From NCBI RefSeq assembly GCF_002117445.1, contig NZ_CP019937.1, positions 497,501 to 561,500 on the forward strand: a DNA stretch of 64,000 nt. The letters are read 5' to 3'. This DNA is from Ketogulonicigenium robustum (GTDB lineage: Bacteria; Pseudomonadota; Alphaproteobacteria; Rhodobacterales; Rhodobacteraceae). Below are positions 1 to 10,023 of the stretch, one piece after another; within the stretch, counting starts at the first letter, position 1, and each line of letters begins with the position of its first letter. Made by a program: the position numbers and the translations under genes. The notes under the pieces are model-generated. The model was given only the letters and a program-made list of their open reading frames with translations. It made no database searches and had not been told where the DNA came from.

Positions 1-2378
<2,378 letters not shown>

Positions 2379-2449
2379 ATCCAGAAATAGCTCAACCAAA
2401 TCAAAAATCATACATAACAGTATACTTGAACAAAAATGCTTCTTTCCCG

Positions 2450-2566
2450 GTCTGGTGGATATAGCTCTTGCAAAACACCCGATCCCTTCCCGAACTCGGA
2501 AGTTAAGTGCAAAAACGCTGATGGTACTGCGACTTAAGTCGTGGGAGAGTAAGTCACCGCCAGACC
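2450..2566 (+). rRNA. rrf: 5S ribosomal RNA
   Basis: The gene follows 23S after about 70 AT-rich bases. The terminal helix pairs GTCTGGTGG at 2450 with CCGCCAGAC ending at 2565. The internal CCGAACTCGGAAGTTAAG segment is the universal 5S signature. The length, about 116 nt, is typical. Ends are accurate to one or two bases. Confidence 0.95.
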
Positions 2567-2610
2567 TGATAAGAAGCATATCTCTCTCTATATACAAAAA
2601 ATCCAAACAA

Positions 2611-2687
<77 letters not shown>

Positions 2688-2708
2688 ACAAATCCTACAC
2701 TTTCCGCA

Positions 2709-2734
2709 ACCTCCCCTAAAACGGAGGTCTTTTG
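2709..2734 (+). terminator. Possible terminator of the rRNA operon
   Basis: ACCTCC at 2709-2714 pairs with GGAGGT at 2723-2728 across an eight-base A-rich loop, followed by CTTTT. The stem is only six pairs and the T-run is short, but the place, 22 bases past the last tRNA, fits. Confidence 0.5.
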
Positions 2735-2934
2735 ATGCACAGACATCAGGTCCGCATTCAGGCTCAAAGCCAGAATAATGCCGGACAAGACAGCGAACAA
2801 TCATCGAGCTGAGGCTTGAGCACCCATTGGTGCAGGTCGAGAAATCGAACGACGCGCGGATGGGTTTGACGCGCGAAGAGTATAGAGCCCTGCGCACCCC
2901 TAGCGCCAGAAAATACTATTCTTGCTGTATCATG
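2735..2934. other. Intergenic stretch, no gene recognised
   Basis: About 200 bases between the rRNA operon terminator and the GntR promoter region. Short open frames exist on both strands but none has a start site with a ribosome binding site or recognisable similarity. It may hold worn remnants, like the DNA to its right. Confidence 0.4.
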
Positions 2935-2943
2935 GTATTATAC
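2935..2943. promoter_or_regulatory. Candidate GntR operator
   Basis: GTATTATAC is a perfect palindrome around one central base. It lies about 36 bases before the GTG start of the GntR-type regulator at 2980. HutC-subfamily GntR proteins bind short GT..AC palindromes and usually control their own promoter, so this is a plausible operator. The assignment is inferred from position and symmetry only. Confidence 0.3.
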
Positions 2944-2979
2944 TGGACCTATATTTGGCTTTGATCTTGCAGGGGCATA

Positions 2980-3467
2980 GTGGAAGACCAGATCGCGACC
3001 CAACCGCGCCTTCTTGCTGATCGCATTGCTGCTGCCCTCGCGCAGGACGCGGGCGAGGACCCGCTTTATCGCCGTTTGGCGCGGGCCATGCGCCTCCTCA
3101 TCGCGGCGAGCGAGATGAAAAACAACGACAACCTGCCCTCCGAGCGACGCCTCGCCGAAGTCACAGGGCTGTCGCGGGTGACAGTACGAAAGGCGCTGAC
3201 AGCTTTGGCCGAGGAAGGCATCATCGGTCGGCGCGCCGGGGCGCGTGCGCATGTCGTGAAAGATATCGACCAATCGCTCTCGGTGCTTATCGGGTTTACG
3301 GCTGATATGCGACGGCGCGGGGCTGATGGCCGCTCGATCCTGCTGTCGCAAGATGTCGGGCTCCCGACCCCTGACGAGGTTATTTTGTTAGGGATATCAC
3401 CGACCGACAAGGTCATGCGGTTGTCGCGGGTGCGGCTGGCCGAGGATGAGCCGGGATCGGCCGATAT
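2980..3467 (+). pseudogene. GntR/HutC-family transcriptional regulator, C-terminally truncated
   Basis: Residues about 30-95 form the winged helix-turn-helix of the GntR family, with LPSERRLAEVTGLSRVTVRK at 52-71 and the following EEGIIGRRAGARAHV wing. A UTRA ligand domain begins near residue 100. The reading frame then stops at 3471 after 163 residues, whereas HutC-type regulators are about 240. The break coincides with the start of an IS3 transposase tail on the same strand, so the rest of the UTRA domain was lost in an IS-linked deletion. The start is a GTG. It probably once controlled the transporter and D-amino-acid genes to its right. Effector binding is almost certainly lost. Confidence 0.85.
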
Positions 3468-3633
3468 CTGAACTTCTACAACACCCGCCGTCCGCATTCA
3501 TCGCTTGACGGGAAAACCCCCGATCACGCTTACTTCAACCAGCCAATGCCCGAAGTGGCAGACGCCTAACCGAAGAGGAAAACCACTTAGAAAACGCCCG
3601 GAACATATTTAGATAAACCGAACCACCTCTATA
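3468..3633 (+). mobile_element. IS3-family remnant (transposase C-terminus and right end)
   Basis: From 3468 to the TAA at 3567-3569 the frame reads as the end of an IS3-family OrfB transposase, with the typical YNTRRPHSSLDG block followed by KTPDHAYFNQP. The next 60 bases resemble the non-coding right end of such elements, but the precise terminus near 3633 is not fixed. No orfA, DDE core or left end remains. It joins the cut end of the GntR gene on its left to a cut permease gene on its right, so it is best read as the scar of an insertion followed by deletion of both flanks. Confidence 0.75.
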
Positions 3634-3740
3634 CCGGGGGGCAGGGCATTGCGCAACGTCACCCAAAGGCCTGCCAGAATCTCGGGCGGGTATTGCGGGA
3701 TGAAGTCGAACCTGAAGAAGGTGGTCAGAAAATGGTCCAT
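3609..3740 (-). pseudogene. Amino-acid ABC transporter permease, N-terminal fragment
   Basis: The reverse strand from ATG 3740 reads MDHFLTTFFRFDFIPQYPPE followed by ILAGLWVTL. This is a typical start of a HisM/GlnP-type permease, just before the first membrane helix would begin. Similarity ends after roughly 30-35 codons, where the IS3 remnant begins, and a stop follows at 3609-3611. It lies directly downstream of the binding-protein pseudogene, as expected for a PAAT transporter operon. The remaining permease was lost in the IS-linked deletion. Confidence 0.65.
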
Positions 3741-3799
3741 GGCTTTCAGTCCGGACGTATGGGCAGGGGGGGCGCAAGGCACGGCACAGAAGTGGCGGA

Positions 3800-4412
3800 T
3801 CAGTCGCAGCTGAGGGTGTGTTCGCTCGCGTCATACCCCTCGTAGTCGGGGGCGCCGTAACCGGGGAAAACCTCGGCTTGGGGGGCTGCGGCGGGGCGAT
3901 GCCGAACCATTTGGTGTAGATTTCAGCGAACGCGTCGTTGGTCTTCATGCATTCCAGCGCGACTTCGACTTCGTTGCGGAAAGCGACGTCGTCCTTGCGG
4001 AAGAAAAACGACACGTTCACGCCCACCGGAATGCGTAGCGACACTTCCAGTTGCGGGTTTTCGGCAGCGAAATACCGGCTGGCCGACATATCGGCAATGG
4101 TGGCGTCGGCGCGGCCCGTCAGCACTGCGCGGATCGCATTGGGCTGCGAATTGTAACGGTCCGACTGCAGGCCCGTGAAGATCGACGAAAACGGGGTGTC
4201 GATCAGGTCGGTGCCGGGGCGGCCCATCTGCGCGGCCAGTGCAACGCCAAGGTCGTAGGTAAAGCCGGTCAGGTCACCGTCATCGCCGACGAAGGCAAAG
4301 GGGGCGAAGCCGCCATCATCGGCCGCGCGCAGGGGGCATTGCTGTCTTGGGCAAAGGCGCCCCGCGTTCCGAGGAACGCAACTGCAGCAAGAGCGTCTTT
4401 CAGAATATTGGT
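3800..4412 (-). pseudogene. Periplasmic amino-acid-binding protein, degraded
   Basis: Pieces of an SBP_bac_3 protein are spread over more than one frame. One frame gives a signal-peptide-like start (LAAVAFLGTRGAFAQ) near 4400. Another carries FAPFAFVGDDGDLTGFTYDL and later VALECMKTNDAFAEIYTKWF, the classic end of the family. The final GYDASEHTLSCD tail, ending at 3800, is again in a different frame. The middle is shorter than expected, pointing to an internal deletion near SDRYNSQPNAIRAV. At least two frameshifts plus a deletion make a functional product very unlikely. No certain start codon is left. Confidence 0.8.
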
Positions 4413-4475
4413 CGTTTAGGTCTTCTGTTGGATCTGTTGCTGTCGGGGCGGTGGGCCGACCCGAGGGGGTAATGG

Positions 4476-5034
4476 CTAGGATGTGGCTTGTTCGGCGGCC
4501 AGAAAGCCTTGCGCCAGCGCGACAGCCGCCAGTACCAGGTCGATCACCGGAATGCCGATGGCCGCTTGTAGGCGTGCCCGCGCCGGTCCCATGTCCGCGC
4601 AGCCCAGTACCAAGACGCCAGCACCCGCTCCGGCAAGGTCGGCTCCGATGGCGCAGGTGCGGTCGAACAGCGCGGGGTCGGTGCTGGTCGGCAGCAGTGG
4701 TGCCGGCGGGCAGGGGCAGCTCGCCTGCGCATCGCGCTTCGATTCCCATCTCGCACATGCGGCGGCGGTGCCGCAGCAGCGATGCGGGGGTCATGGCGAT
4801 GATGCCAAATCGGTCTGCGCGCGTGCCAGCGCGGCCATCAGGCCTGCCTCCGTAACCGATCACGGTGCGGATGGTCACTTAGCGCGCGATATGGCCGCAG
4901 GGGCCGAAAAAGCATGCGCTGATATAGGCGCTGGCGGCGCGCGCGCGAACCTCGGCGGCAAGGCGCAGGCCAGCGGTCGCGACGCCTTCTTCGGCCGCGA
5001 TGGTGGGGGGCATGTCGTCCAGCCCCGATCACGT
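4476..5034 (-). pseudogene. Asp/Glu/hydantoin racemase family, frameshifted
   Basis: Three segments in different reverse-strand frames match this family in order. First, PPTIAAEEGVATAGL leading to SAYISACF around 5020-4890. Second, RFGIIAMTPASLLRHRRRMC leading to AGELPLP around 4820-4710. Third, GVLVLGCADMGPARARLQAA and GIPVIDLVLAAVALA near 4620-4510, ending at the stop 4476-4478. The two conserved cysteine regions (ACF and LGC) are both present. Stops and shifts between segments rule out a full product. Such racemases interconvert hydantoin or amino-acid enantiomers, which fits the neighbouring carbamoylase pseudogene. Confidence 0.75.
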
Positions 5035-5042
5035 CGACCCCA

Positions 5043-5818
5043 TCAAAGGGCGCGAAGCTGGTTCAGATCGACGATACTCGACCCACCAATCATGTGGTTG
5101 CCATCTTAGGTGCCGCATTTAACGACGGCGAAGGCGCAGGTGGAATTCTGATACGCCTCTGCGCAGACCGACAGTTCTTGGTGATAGAGGCGCTTTTCCA
5201 GCTCTTCGGATTGCGACGGGTTGTTTTGCGACGGGGTGTTGTAACCGATGCTGACCAACTGCACGCCCTGTAGACCCAGAATGCGCCATGTTTCTGGCCA
5301 GCGCCGGTCGTTACAGATCGCAAGGCCCGTGATCACACCGGCGTTGCGCACCACGTTGAAGCCGGTATCGCCTGACAGGAAATAGAGCGCTTTTCCAAGT
5401 GCTGGTGCGTGCGTTCAGCCTCGAATTCGGCGTGGCCGGGCAGGTGGGTCTTGCGGTATTTCAGGGTGATCTCGCCCGATGCATCGACCAGAATAGCGGT
5501 GTTGAAATGCTGACCTTCGGGCGTTAGTTCGCAGTAGCCGAAGCTGAACGACATCCCATAGGCCTTGGCGCGGACGAGCAGCGGCTGGACGGCGGGGTTC
5601 GGCATTTGCGTTTCGAACCATATATCGAAATCCGCGCGGTTTTCCATGTCAGAGCGGGGAAAGAACGTCGTCAGCGTCATTTCGGGAAACGACAGAAACT
5701 CTACACCCTGTGCATGGGCCTGATCCATCAGGGCCAGCATGCGTGCAACAACCTGATCGCGCGTTTCCGCACGTCGAATGCCGCCGATTTGCGCCGCGCC
5801 GATTTTCATTTTCGTCAT
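5043..5818 (-). pseudogene. N-carbamoyl-D-amino-acid hydrolase (D-carbamoylase), frameshifted
   Basis: A nitrilase-superfamily enzyme that would release D-amino acids, CO2 and ammonia from N-carbamoyl derivatives. The catalytic Glu is in [12 protein letters not shown] (residue 46) and the Lys in KYRKTHLPGH (residue 123). The nucleophilic Cys is in AICNDRRWPE, but in another frame. The shift lies near 5388, just after HLEKR. A TAA follows at 5106-5108 after VVKCGT, and homology continues past it to GGSSIVD before fading near 5043, where the racemase pseudogene starts. So one frameshift, one nonsense codon and a lost 3' end. The long intact stretches suggest recent decay. HLEKR, NDRRWPE and the FFPR motif favour the D-carbamoylase branch. 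Confidence 0.85.
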
Positions 5819-5845
5819 GATGTCGATCTTTGTCTTGAGGGTGCT

Positions 5846-6269
5846 TAGTCGAGGACGCGTGCAAGGAATTCGCGCAGCCGTTCAGATTGGGGGTTCGCGA
5901 AGATGTCCTCGGGGTGCCGCTTTCGACGACGTGGCCCTTGTCCATGAAGACGACCCGGTCGGCGGCCTCGCGCGCGAAACCCATCTCGTGCGAGACGACC
6001 AGCATGGTCATGCCGCGCGCCTTCAGGTCTTTCATCACGCGCAGAACCGACCCAACCAATTCGGGATCAAGCGCGGATGTCGGCTCGTCGAACGGCATCA
6101 CTTTGGGGGCGAGCGCAAGCGCGCGGGCGATGGCAACGCGCTGTTGCTGCTCGCCCGACCCCGACGGCCCGATCACGAAGACCAATTCACCCTTGTTCAC
6201 CTTCAGGTCGATCGACCAAAGAACCTCGACCTCGCCGAAGCGTTTTTGCAGGGCGTGAATTTCTGACAT
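5846..6269 (-). pseudogene. Amino-acid ABC transporter ATPase with internal deletion and 3' frameshift
   Basis: The protein starts like GlnQ/HisP ATPases. Walker A (GPSGSG, residues 34-39) is then fused directly to the signature-motif end ([12 protein letters not shown]), so about 85 residues including the Lys of Walker A and the Q-loop are missing. Walker B ([13 protein letters not shown]) and the switch His (VVSHEMGF) follow. A single-base shift near 5912 moves the final [17 protein letters not shown] segment into another frame, ending at 5846. It cannot bind ATP normally. It is the first gene of the decayed transporter / D-amino-acid cluster on the reverse strand. Confidence 0.85.
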
Positions 6270-6585
6270 GGGGGGTGCATCGTCTTCCTTCCTTAACGGC
6301 GTCCACTGCTACGGCCTCGGTCGCGACAGCGGCGGGCGATAGCGGACTAAAGGCGCGAAAACGCCTGATATGTGAGCCGGTAAATATGGTAAGAAGATAA
6401 GTGAAACTTATGCGATGGCGCGCGGCCCTAGGGCGCGGTGGAGGTTAAGCATATGAAGTTTCGCGGGAAAGTGTCCTTCGTATCGCGGGGGGCCGGGCTG
6501 GCGCTGATGGGTGCGCCAGCGGCGGGCATGGGGCGTTTGTGTGATTCTGGGCGACTTCGCGACCCGTGTTTGTTTTGTGGGCGTT
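6270..6585. other. Intergenic stretch upstream of the decayed cluster
   Basis: This 316-base stretch should have held the promoter of the reverse-strand cluster. A short forward frame starting at 6453 (MKFRGKVSF..., alanine-glycine rich) resembles the start of a signal peptide but has no clear continuation. I call no gene here. No second copy of the GTATTATAC palindrome is seen. Confidence 0.4.
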
Positions 6586-7041
6586 TTACAGACGGTCTTT
6601 TGGTGCGGGTTTGCGCAGGCTAAGGCCGCCGAATATGAAGCCCGCCCCGATCAGGCCGTAGAAGCCGCCAAAGATGATCACCATGAACACGGCCGCCGCA
6701 GGCCCGCCCGGGTCACCGTCGTTTGCCAGTGCCGCGCCGACCAGCGCGGTGATGATGACTGCAGGCAGCGCTAGCAGGAACAGCGCGCCCGTTGCGATCA
6801 GGCCGCGGCTGATCCGCAGCGTGGTGCCGCTGATCCGCGCCAGCCAAATCAGCGCGGCGATAAGGGCGATCAGTTGAATGACGACCACCGGTATCAACCC
6901 GATATCAGCCGAGGCCGTCAGGCTGGCCGCCGCTACCAAAGCCGAGGTCAGCGGGCTTGCAGCATAGGCGATCAGCACGGCCAGACCGATGATCGTCGCC
7001 CATCGCAGAAAAGGGCGCTCGGCGGGCGTGGGGGTGTCCAT
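6586..7041 (-). CDS. Small four-helix membrane protein, function unknown
   Basis: A 151-residue protein with about four hydrophobic helices: near residues 14-40, 47-68, 82-106 and 117-142. The charged C-terminus (RKPAPKDRL) is probably cytoplasmic. I recognise no family and no catalytic motif. Its GC-rich, alanine-rich codon use matches its neighbours, and it is intact next to a pseudogene region. The nearest gene to the right is divergent. A real gene is likely because the hydrophobic pattern is regular and the frame is clean, but its role is open. Confidence 0.6.
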   Translation of the reverse strand: MDTPTPAERPFLRWATIIGLAVLIAYAASPLTSALVAAASLTASADIGLIPVVVIQLIALIAALIWLARISGTTLRISRGLIATGALFLLALPAVIITALVGAALANDGDPGGPAAAVFMVIIFGGFYGLIGAGFIFGGLSLRKPAPKDRL

Positions 7042-7234
7042 GGGGGCGTCCTTGGGTAGGTTTCAGGGTGCTCACCATGGCGTAACACGGAAAAGTCAGC
7101 CGCGTCAAAAGCCTAGCGCGGTGCGGGGTGCGCCGCCCGATTGGGCGGATCCCCGCTGGTTGGTGGCGGGCGTGGATGCAAGGTGCTGGCCCGCGTTGCT
7201 TTGGCGAGCTGAATTCATTTAAGTCACGGGACAT

Positions 7235-7254
7235 CGCGCGTTCGTGAACGCGCG
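7235..7254. repeat. Nine-base perfect inverted repeat upstream of 7282 gene
   Basis: CGCGCGTTC at 7235-7243 and GAACGCGCG at 7246-7254 form a perfect palindrome with a two-base centre, 28 bases before the start codon at 7282. It could be an operator or a 5'-leader hairpin. No known binding site is assigned. Confidence 0.45.
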
Positions 7255-7281
7255 GCAAAGTCGCCTTACCGAGGAGCCCCC

Positions 7282-8295
7282 ATGCGCCACCTGAAATTTG
7301 CCTGCGGCGCGGCCGCACTAGCGCTGCCGCTGCACGCCCATGCCGACGTGTATGACCATGTCAACAGCGCGCTGGACGCCTTGCCCGCGCAGGTGTTCGC
7401 AGGGGCCGAGCCGGCGCAATTCGTCAATCTGCACGCGATTTCGATGGTCTTCGGGACAGCCGATTTCGCGCCCAGCATGGCAGGTCGGGCCAGTGTGGGG
7501 TTGGATTTGCCGGTTCTGCAGGCGCTTGGTAATGGCGATAGCGCGACCTTTGCTGATAAGGCTGGCGTCAGCCCCTGCGAGGTGAACTTCTTTGTGTCGC
7601 TGGGCGCGCGCCCGAACCAAGCCGTTATCTGGGGTGGCGAGCAAGGCATGCCGGGGGCGATCGCCGCCAGCCTGCCCGCCGTCGGGTTCGCGCCCATCGC
7701 GGACGATGTATCTGCCAACGGCCCCGTGGGCGAGATGAACTTTGGGGCGGTCGATGCGCAAAACCCGTGGGTCGGCCCGATGGGCGAGGCCAGCCTTGTC
7801 GCGGTTACGCCGACCGTCGTGTATCAGGCATCCTCGCAGGCCGCGCTGGATGCGGTAATGGCGACGCCTTCCGCCTATGACACGCCGACGGGCCAAGCGC
7901 TGAGCAAACTGTTCGCGGCTGGCGGCCAATACGTAGTACAGGGGGTGTTCTTCTCGTCCGCGTTCGGGCGGTCTGTGGCCGAGGGCGGCGGCGAGACGGT
8001 GCCCGCCTATGCTGGCGGGGCCTTGGTCGATATGCAGGGCGAGCAGGGGCCGATCACGCTGCTGGCGCTGGTTTACACCGACTGCACCACCGCCGAGGCC
8101 GCGCTGGCCGCCCCGTGGCCGCAAGAGGTTGAGGTGCCGCTGCAAACAGTGCTGGCCGAGACAGAAGGGCTGTGCATCGCCGTGACCCGCGCTGGCGTAA
8201 CCGACGGCAGCCAAAACGCCAATCGGGTGTTTGACGCGGCCTATCGCGGTATGCTCTCGCGCAGCTTTGCCCCCGTCGCCGTGGGGGGCAAGTAA
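7282..8295 (+). CDS. Secreted protein of unknown function
   Basis: A 337-residue protein. Residues 1-21 are a clear Sec signal peptide with cleavage expected after AHA (MRHLKFACGAAALALPLHAHA). The mature part is acidic and alanine-rich, with only two or three cysteines (near 97, 267 and 288). I see no enzyme motif or repeat. A Shine-Dalgarno-like GAGGAG precedes the ATG at good spacing. Its stop is followed after one base by the GTG of another secreted protein, so the two form a translationally coupled pair and may act together in the periplasm. I do not recognise the family. Confidence 0.75.
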   Translation: MRHLKFACGAAALALPLHAHADVYDHVNSALDALPAQVFAGAEPAQFVNLHAISMVFGTADFAPSMAGRASVGLDLPVLQALGNGDSATFADKAGVSPCEVNFFVSLGARPNQAVIWGGEQGMPGAIAASLPAVGFAPIADDVSANGPVGEMNFGAVDAQNPWVGPMGEASLVAVTPTVVYQASSQAALDAVMATPSAYDTPTGQALSKLFAAGGQYVVQGVFFSSAFGRSVAEGGGETVPAYAGGALVDMQGEQGPITLLALVYTDCTTAEAALAAPWPQEVEVPLQTVLAETEGLCIAVTRAGVTDGSQNANRVFDAAYRGMLSRSFAPVAVGGK

Positions 8296-8296
8296 G

Positions 8297-8818
8297 GTGC
8301 CGCGCGCATCAGCATGGGCGATTGTCGGGCTTTTTGCAGGCGTTCCGCTGGCCAGCCTTGCCCAGCAACCCCAAGTGGCCGTCGATGTGGTGGCCCAATG
8401 CACCGGCCAGATCCTGATCGCGTGCCCGCTGGAGGATGCGGGGCGGCTGCTGCTCTGCGTCGATGGGGCGGGGTTCAAGATGCAGTATGACGGCGGCGAG
8501 GGTAGGCAGGTCAGCGCTGTCAGCCCGTTTGCGGCGAATCGCGTGACGCCCGCGTGGAACGGCTTTGGGTCGAGCATCAACAGCGGCGTTTATTTTGACG
8601 CCGATGGGCAGGACTATCTGGCCTGGATCAGCTTTGATCGGTTCAGCGCAGGCGAGGCGGGGGGGACAACTGCAGGCCTCAGCTTGTTGGACGGTGATCA
8701 ACCGCCCCACGTGCTGCACTGTGCACCTGGCGCCCAGACACACGCCGTCATGCCGCTGGTCATCGAAGATGTCATGGGCGAGGCGGGATACGTCTACAAC
8801 GACGCGGCGGACGTGTAG
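8297..8818 (+). CDS. Secreted protein of unknown function, partner of upstream gene
   Basis: A 173-residue protein. I chose the GTG at 8297, one base after the preceding stop, because it gives a clean signal peptide (MPRASAWAIVGLFAGVPLAS, cleavage after SLA). The mature part has four cysteines (in VVAQCTG, LIACPLE, LLLCVDG and VLHCAPG), which could form two disulfides, and several short aromatic-glycine segments. No family is recognised. After the stop another frame (ERIALIWGPKNQRVTA onward) stays open to 9030, so the C-terminus might be shortened by a frameshift; this is only a suspicion. Coupling to the 7282 gene suggests a joint role. Confidence 0.65.
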   Translation: MPRASAWAIVGLFAGVPLASLAQQPQVAVDVVAQCTGQILIACPLEDAGRLLLCVDGAGFKMQYDGGEGRQVSAVSPFAANRVTPAWNGFGSSINSGVYFDADGQDYLAWISFDRFSAGEAGGTTAGLSLLDGDQPPHVLHCAPGAQTHAVMPLVIEDVMGEAGYVYNDAADV

Positions 8819-9034
8819 GAGAGCGCATCGCGCTGATCTGGGGCCCAAAAAACCAACGGGTCACAGCGGTCGCCTCAAAAAATCGCAGCGTTGTTGCGCT
8901 GCGTCAGTATTTGTCTTGCACCCGTTCCTATGGAACAGATACGCCCGCATTGAAAAGCGGCGCGCCGATATTGCAAGGCAGGGGCGCAGCCACGTTGCTT
9001 CGCGCTTTGGCGCATGGTCTGAAAGAGTGACACC

Positions 9035-9817
9035 ATGAAGGTTCTTATTCTGGAAACAACTGCCGATGCTGAGGCGCGCGCTGCCGGCATCATCGCCGAG
9101 ACCGTCAAGGCCAAGCCTTCGGCGGTTCTGGGGCTGGCGACAGGGGGCACGATGTTACCGCTGTACGCTGCGCTGCGCCGTATGCACACCGATGAGGGGC
9201 TGTCGTTCGCGCAGGTGACCACCTTTAATTTGGATGAATACGTCGGGCTTGCGCCCTCGCACCCTGCGTCCTACCACCATTACATGCGCGATGTGCTGTT
9301 CGACCATATCGATATCGATCTGGCGAATACCCACCTGCCGCGCGGCGACGCGGCAGACCCCATCGCCGAAGCTGATGCGTATGAGGCGCTGATCGCCAGT
9401 GCCGGCGGGATTGATTTGCAGCTGCTCGGCATCGGCCGCAACGGCCATATCGGCTTCAACGAGCCAACCTCGAGCCTGTCGTCGCGCACGCGCATCAAGA
9501 CCCTGACCGAGAGCACCCACGCGGCCAATCGCCCCTACTTTGCCGAAGGCGAGGCGCTGCCCAAATACGCCCTGACGATGGGCATCGGCAGCATTCTGGC
9601 GGCCCGCCACTGTGTTCTGCTGGCTACGGGTGCTGCCAAAGCGGATGTCGTCGCTGCGATGATCGAAGGCCCACTCGCCGCCGTCTGCCCCGCATCGGCA
9701 CTGCAGCTGCACCCTTGCGCCACAATCGTGCTGGACCGCGCTGCGGCATCGACCCTGAATCTGACAAGCTATTACCACCTCGTCCACCAAGACGGCGCTA
9801 AAAGCGCTTTCGAGTAA
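9035..9817 (+). CDS. nagB: Glucosamine-6-phosphate deaminase
   Basis: Converts glucosamine-6-phosphate to fructose-6-phosphate and ammonia in the cytoplasm, the last step of GlcNAc and cell-wall amino-sugar use. At 260 residues it matches the short NagB form. The phosphate loop GLATGGTM is at 33-40, the catalytic Asp in NLDEYVGL at 67, and the HIGFNEP segment at 138-144 carries His138 and Glu143. The position before that His is Asn (GRNGH), as in many short NagB proteins. The allosteric module of E. coli NagB is not obvious. It stands alone here, with no nagA or nagK beside it, but would serve the cell-wall recycling suggested by anmK further right. Confidence 0.93.
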   Translation: MKVLILETTADAEARAAGIIAETVKAKPSAVLGLATGGTMLPLYAALRRMHTDEGLSFAQVTTFNLDEYVGLAPSHPASYHHYMRDVLFDHIDIDLANTHLPRGDAADPIAEADAYEALIASAGGIDLQLLGIGRNGHIGFNEPTSSLSSRTRIKTLTESTHAANRPYFAEGEALPKYALTMGIGSILAARHCVLLATGAAKADVVAAMIEGPLAAVCPASALQLHPCATIVLDRAAASTLNLTSYYHLVHQDGAKSAFE

Positions 9818-9880
9818 CGCAAGACGACCAGCCCGGCGCACCCGCGCCGGGTAAGTTGGCTAGCGTTGTTTGGGTGTTGG

Positions 9881-9968
9881 CGGAGCAGGTGGGATTCGAA
9901 CCCACGGGACCATTCCTGGCCCGGCGGTTTTCAAGACCGCTGCCTTAGACCACTCGACCACTGCTCCG
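9881..9968 (-). tRNA. tRNA-Ser (UGA)
   Basis: An 88-base reverse-strand tRNA with the long variable arm of class II tRNAs. The anticodon loop reads CTTGAAA with anticodon TGA between GCGGT and ACCGC. The acceptor stem pairs CGGAGCA with TGCTCCG and the T-arm carries GGTTCGAATCC. CCA is not encoded. Confidence 0.96.
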
Positions 9969-10023
9969 AAGGCGTAACTACCTGTGCGGATGGGTGTTGC
10001 CAAGAGGCAAAACACTCAACAGT

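Noticed and set aside
3535-4878. One long reverse frame of 447 codons read as a single protein
   Set aside because: It is a mosaic: a racemase piece, out-of-frame sequence, a binding-protein piece and the IS end. It reflects adjacent pseudogenes, not a fusion protein.
6438-6623. Short forward frame with a signal-peptide-like start
   Set aside because: Only 61 codons, overlaps the 3' end of the small membrane-protein gene, and the sequence after the hydrophobic part has no protein-like character.
9832-9851. CCCGGCGC/GCGCCGGG hairpin after nagB as terminator
   Set aside because: The stem is good but no T-run follows; it may be a weak or Rho-assisted stop, so it is not listed as a feature.
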